Assembly (NCBI GenBank): GCA_031281765.1 | Contig: JAITEX010000013.1 | Span: 1 to 33,964, forward strand | Origin: Eubacteriales Family XIII. Incertae Sedis bacterium | Lineage (GTDB): Bacteria > Bacillota > Clostridia > Peptostreptococcales > Anaerovoracaceae | DNA: 33,964 nucleotides | Reading direction: 5' to 3' | In this document: one piece after another, positions 32,328 through 33,964 of the stretch | How the letters are laid out: each line of letters begins with the position of its first letter | Position numbering within the stretch: position 1 is the first letter of the stretch | Program-made: the position numbers and the translations under genes | Notes under the pieces: model-generated | Databases searched by the model: none | What the model was told of the DNA's origin: nothing | Seen by the model: only the letters and a program-made list of their open reading frames with translations

Positions 32328-32368
32328 CAACACAAAAGGAACACAAAAGGGACGGTTCTTTTTGTGTC
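32328..32368 (-). repeat. Short palindromic repeat, copy D (41 bp, inverted)
   Basis: Read on the minus strand it starts GACACAAAAAGAACCGTCCC and carries the unit CTTTTGTGTT twice. It has the same 41 bp length and architecture as copies A and B but in opposite orientation. It lies between the livK hairpin and the second hydrolase gene. Confidence 0.75.
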
Positions 32369-32406
32369 ACTGCGAAGTGAGTTCTGGGATAAAGGAGGAA
32401 AATAGT

Positions 32407-33219
32407 ATGTCTGAACGAGTGATTTCAGGAGTGAACCTTTATTATGAAGACCTCGGCGATCCTGACAGCGCCGACGTCATTGCCTTCTTTAACGGGGTAA
32501 TGGCCTCGACGAACAGCTGGGAGGGTATCTACCCCACCTTTATTGACAAAGGGTTTCGCGTCATCCTGCATGATTTCAAGGGGCAATTGAAGTCGGGGAA
32601 GCCGGAAGGGCCGTACACCTTTGAAGAACACGCGCGGGAAGCGAATGCGCTGTTAGAAAGCCTTGGCGTCACAAAAGCGCATCTTATCGGAACGTCTTAC
32701 GGCGGGGAAGTGGCGATGAAATACGCCGTCTTGTTCCCTGAAGCGGTCTCGACGATCTCCCTGATAGATTCCGTAAGCGAGTTGGACGAGGCGCTGAAAA
32801 GCTTTGTGCTCGGTTGGAAGGTACTCTGCGATACGAACGACGGAACAGTCTTTTTCAAAGGGATGGCGCCGAGTATCTACGGACCTGTTTTCATGGACAA
32901 GGAGCGGGAATTTCTTGAAGAGAGAGCGCTCGCCTTTGGAAAGGTGTCTCCCGATTATTTCACGGGGCAGAAATATCTGTACGATACCTTTGCGAACGAC
33001 GTGACCATGACGGACGACCTTCCGAAAATCAGTTGCCCGGCGCTCGTTCTCTGTGGAGAGGACGACATCCTGAAAAGACCGAAATTCTCCAGAATCATAG
33101 CGGAGCGAATCCCCTCGTCCGAGTACCTGCTTATACCGGATTGCGGGCACGTGGCTATCCTCGAAAAGCCCCGCGAACTAACCTCCGCGATACTGGGGTT
33201 CATCTTGAAGAATAGCTGA
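32407..33219 (+). CDS. Alpha/beta hydrolase (paralogue of the 23780 gene)
   Basis: A 270 aa alpha/beta hydrolase. The nucleophile is S97 in GTSYGGEVAMK, the acid is in LCGEDDILKRP and the base His is in PDCGHVAILEKP. It has NG instead of HG in the oxyanion segment (AFFNGVMAS). These features match the other hydrolase of the locus (NG, G-x-SYGGE-x-AMK), so they are paralogues, one at each end of the divergent pair. The start is ATG 32407 behind AAAGGAGGAAAATAGT; an upstream in-frame start falls in repeat copy D. Transcription probably reads through from liv unless the hairpin at 32269 stops it. Confidence 0.87.
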   Translation: MSERVISGVNLYYEDLGDPDSADVIAFFNGVMASTNSWEGIYPTFIDKGFRVILHDFKGQLKSGKPEGPYTFEEHAREANALLESLGVTKAHLIGTSYGGEVAMKYAVLFPEAVSTISLIDSVSELDEALKSFVLGWKVLCDTNDGTVFFKGMAPSIYGPVFMDKEREFLEERALAFGKVSPDYFTGQKYLYDTFANDVTMTDDLPKISCPALVLCGEDDILKRPKFSRIIAERIPSSEYLLIPDCGHVAILEKPRELTSAILGFILKNS

Positions 33220-33243
33220 GGGAACGGGAATACATTAAAACAA

Positions 33244-33269
33244 GGCCGCGCGGTGACCGCCGCGCGGCC
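33244..33269. terminator. GC-rich hairpin after the hydrolase gene
   Basis: A 10 bp stem GGCCGCGCGG/CCGCGCGGCC with loop TGACCG. On the plus strand no T tract follows. On the minus strand TTGTTTT follows, so it would terminate leftward transcripts better. It separates the hydrolase from the Rpn gene. Confidence 0.55.
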
Positions 33270-33329
33270 CGACACAAAGCGCGGCAACAGGTATCTATGA
33301 AAATCCAAAAAGCCGCCAGAAAATTATTG

Positions 33330-33359
33330 TTGACATAGGAATATTCACCATGTTATAAT
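33330..33359 (+). promoter_or_regulatory. Strong promoter of the Rpn-family gene (TTGACA-18-TATAAT)
   Basis: Consensus -35 TTGACA at 33330-33335 and -10 TATAAT at 33354-33359 with an 18 bp spacer, plus an extended TGT just before the -10. It is the best promoter in the window and serves the gene starting at 33399. Confidence 0.85.
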
Positions 33360-33398
33360 ATCCCATCAATTGCACTGATGCACTAAGGGGAATTTGAC

Positions 33399-33964
33399 AT
33401 GGGACCATATGCGGAGCCGGAGCGCGAGTACAAAAACAACGTGTTTATCGATTATATAGGGACAAAGGACCGGCTTATCGAAGTCTACAACGCCATTCGC
33501 GGCACGGACTACCCGAAGGACACGGACATAGAAATCAATACGCTGAAGAATGTGCTCTATCGGTTTATCCAAAATGATATTTCATTTGTGATAGACGGGA
33601 AGCTCGTCGTTTTGATAGAGCACCAGAGTACGATAAACGACAATATGCCCATACGGATGCTCGAATATATCGCGAAGATATATGAGCAGATGATAGAGGG
33701 CGACGCCTATTACCGGAAGAACCGAATCATGCTGCCGCGGCCGGAGTTTATCGTGCTCTATAACGGGAAAGAGAAATATGACGAGCGGAAGGTGTTGAAG
33801 CTCTCATCATTATACGCGGACGGCGGTAACGGTGATGATTTGGAGCTGAACGTGACGGTATACAACATTAATTCCGGGATGAACAGGGATATGCTCGCGC
33901 GGGCCAAGGCGCTGAACGATTACGCGACGCTCATAGCGAAGGTGCGTGAGTTCGAGGAAATGAC
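33399..33964 (+). CDS. Rpn-family recombination-promoting nuclease / PD-(D/E)XK transposase-like (3' truncated)
   Basis: At least 188 codons, running off the right edge. It opens with YKNNVFIDYIGTKDRLIEVYNAIRG minus its end residues, then DISFVIDGKLVVLIEHQST, NDNMPIRMLEYI and PRPEFIVLYNGKEKYDER, the pattern of the Rpn/PDDEXK-transposase family. The E-x-Q in IEHQST lies at the expected nuclease core. Rpn proteins are DNA endonucleases linked to RecA-independent recombination and are often multicopy. AAGGGG precedes the ATG. The C-terminal part is outside the window, so intactness is unknown. Confidence 0.85.
   Translation, partial: MGPYAEPEREYKNNVFIDYIGTKDRLIEVYNAIRGTDYPKDTDIEINTLKNVLYRFIQNDISFVIDGKLVVLIEHQSTINDNMPIRMLEYIAKIYEQMIEGDAYYRKNRIMLPRPEFIVLYNGKEKYDERKVLKLSSLYADGGNGDDLELNVTVYNINSGMNRDMLARAKALNDYATLIAKVREFEEM

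Noticed and set aside
1..33964. tRNA, rRNA, tmRNA or CRISPR array
   Set aside because: No cloverleaf-like, rRNA-like or regularly spaced repeat sequence was seen on either strand; the dispersed 41 bp repeats are too few and too far apart for CRISPR.

Overview
The window is the replication-origin region of a Clostridia-type Firmicute followed by an accessory metabolic locus. Gene content (rpmH/rnpA/yidD/yidC/jag/mnmE beside dnaA/dnaN, recF/gyrB/gyrA, an rsbV-rsbW-sigB cassette after gyrA, SCIFF ranthipeptide genes) fits anaerobic Clostridia. The gyrA-rsbV-rsbW-sigB order recalls Clostridioides difficile and relatives, so Peptostreptococcales or a neighbouring family is my best guess; genus and species cannot be read from the sequence.

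Layout. 1-6315 (minus strand): mnmE (cut by the left edge), jag, yidC, yidD, rnpA, rpmH, dnaN and dnaA. 6316-6595: intergenic region with the best DnaA boxes, the likely oriC. 6596-15229 (plus): recF, a lipoprotein with a DNRLRE-like domain and a possible cysteine-hydrolase domain, gyrB, gyrA, rsbV, rsbW, sigB. 15324-16313: trpS. 16348-18931 (minus): PAP2 phosphatase, PlsC-type acyltransferase and nucleotidyltransferase, a probable envelope/lipid operon. 19089-20416 (plus): LiaF-like membrane protein and LytTR regulator. 20534-22020: SCIFF precursor scfA and its radical SAM maturase scfB. 22152-22775: TetR regulator, then a ~163 bp MITE-like inverted-repeat element. 22973-26967 (minus): SDR reductase, alpha/beta hydrolase, CoA-transferase and KAS III-like enzyme. 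27348-33219 (plus): complete Liv-type ABC importer (H, M, G, F, K) and a second alpha/beta hydrolase. 33399-end: start of an Rpn-family nuclease gene.

Most interesting points. (1) The KAS III-like/CoA-transferase/hydrolase/SDR operon and the Liv importer/hydrolase operon diverge from a 380 bp region holding two mirror-image promoters. Each has a TATACT -10, and exactly 11 nt further on a TGACA-N4-TGTCA palindrome with similar flanks. This indicates one repressor controlling an uptake-plus-catabolism unit for an unidentified, probably CoA-activated carboxylate or keto compound. (2) dnaA-dnaN is inverted relative to the usual rpmH / dnaA-dnaN-recF-gyrBA order. (3) A family of short palindromic repeats with an internally duplicated TGTGT unit occurs three times between genes; a shorter relative lies in frame inside scfB. 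(4) gyrB has its own near-consensus promoter followed by a ~75 nt leader ending in a terminator-like hairpin and seven T.

I saw no rRNA, tRNA, CRISPR array or intact transposase gene.
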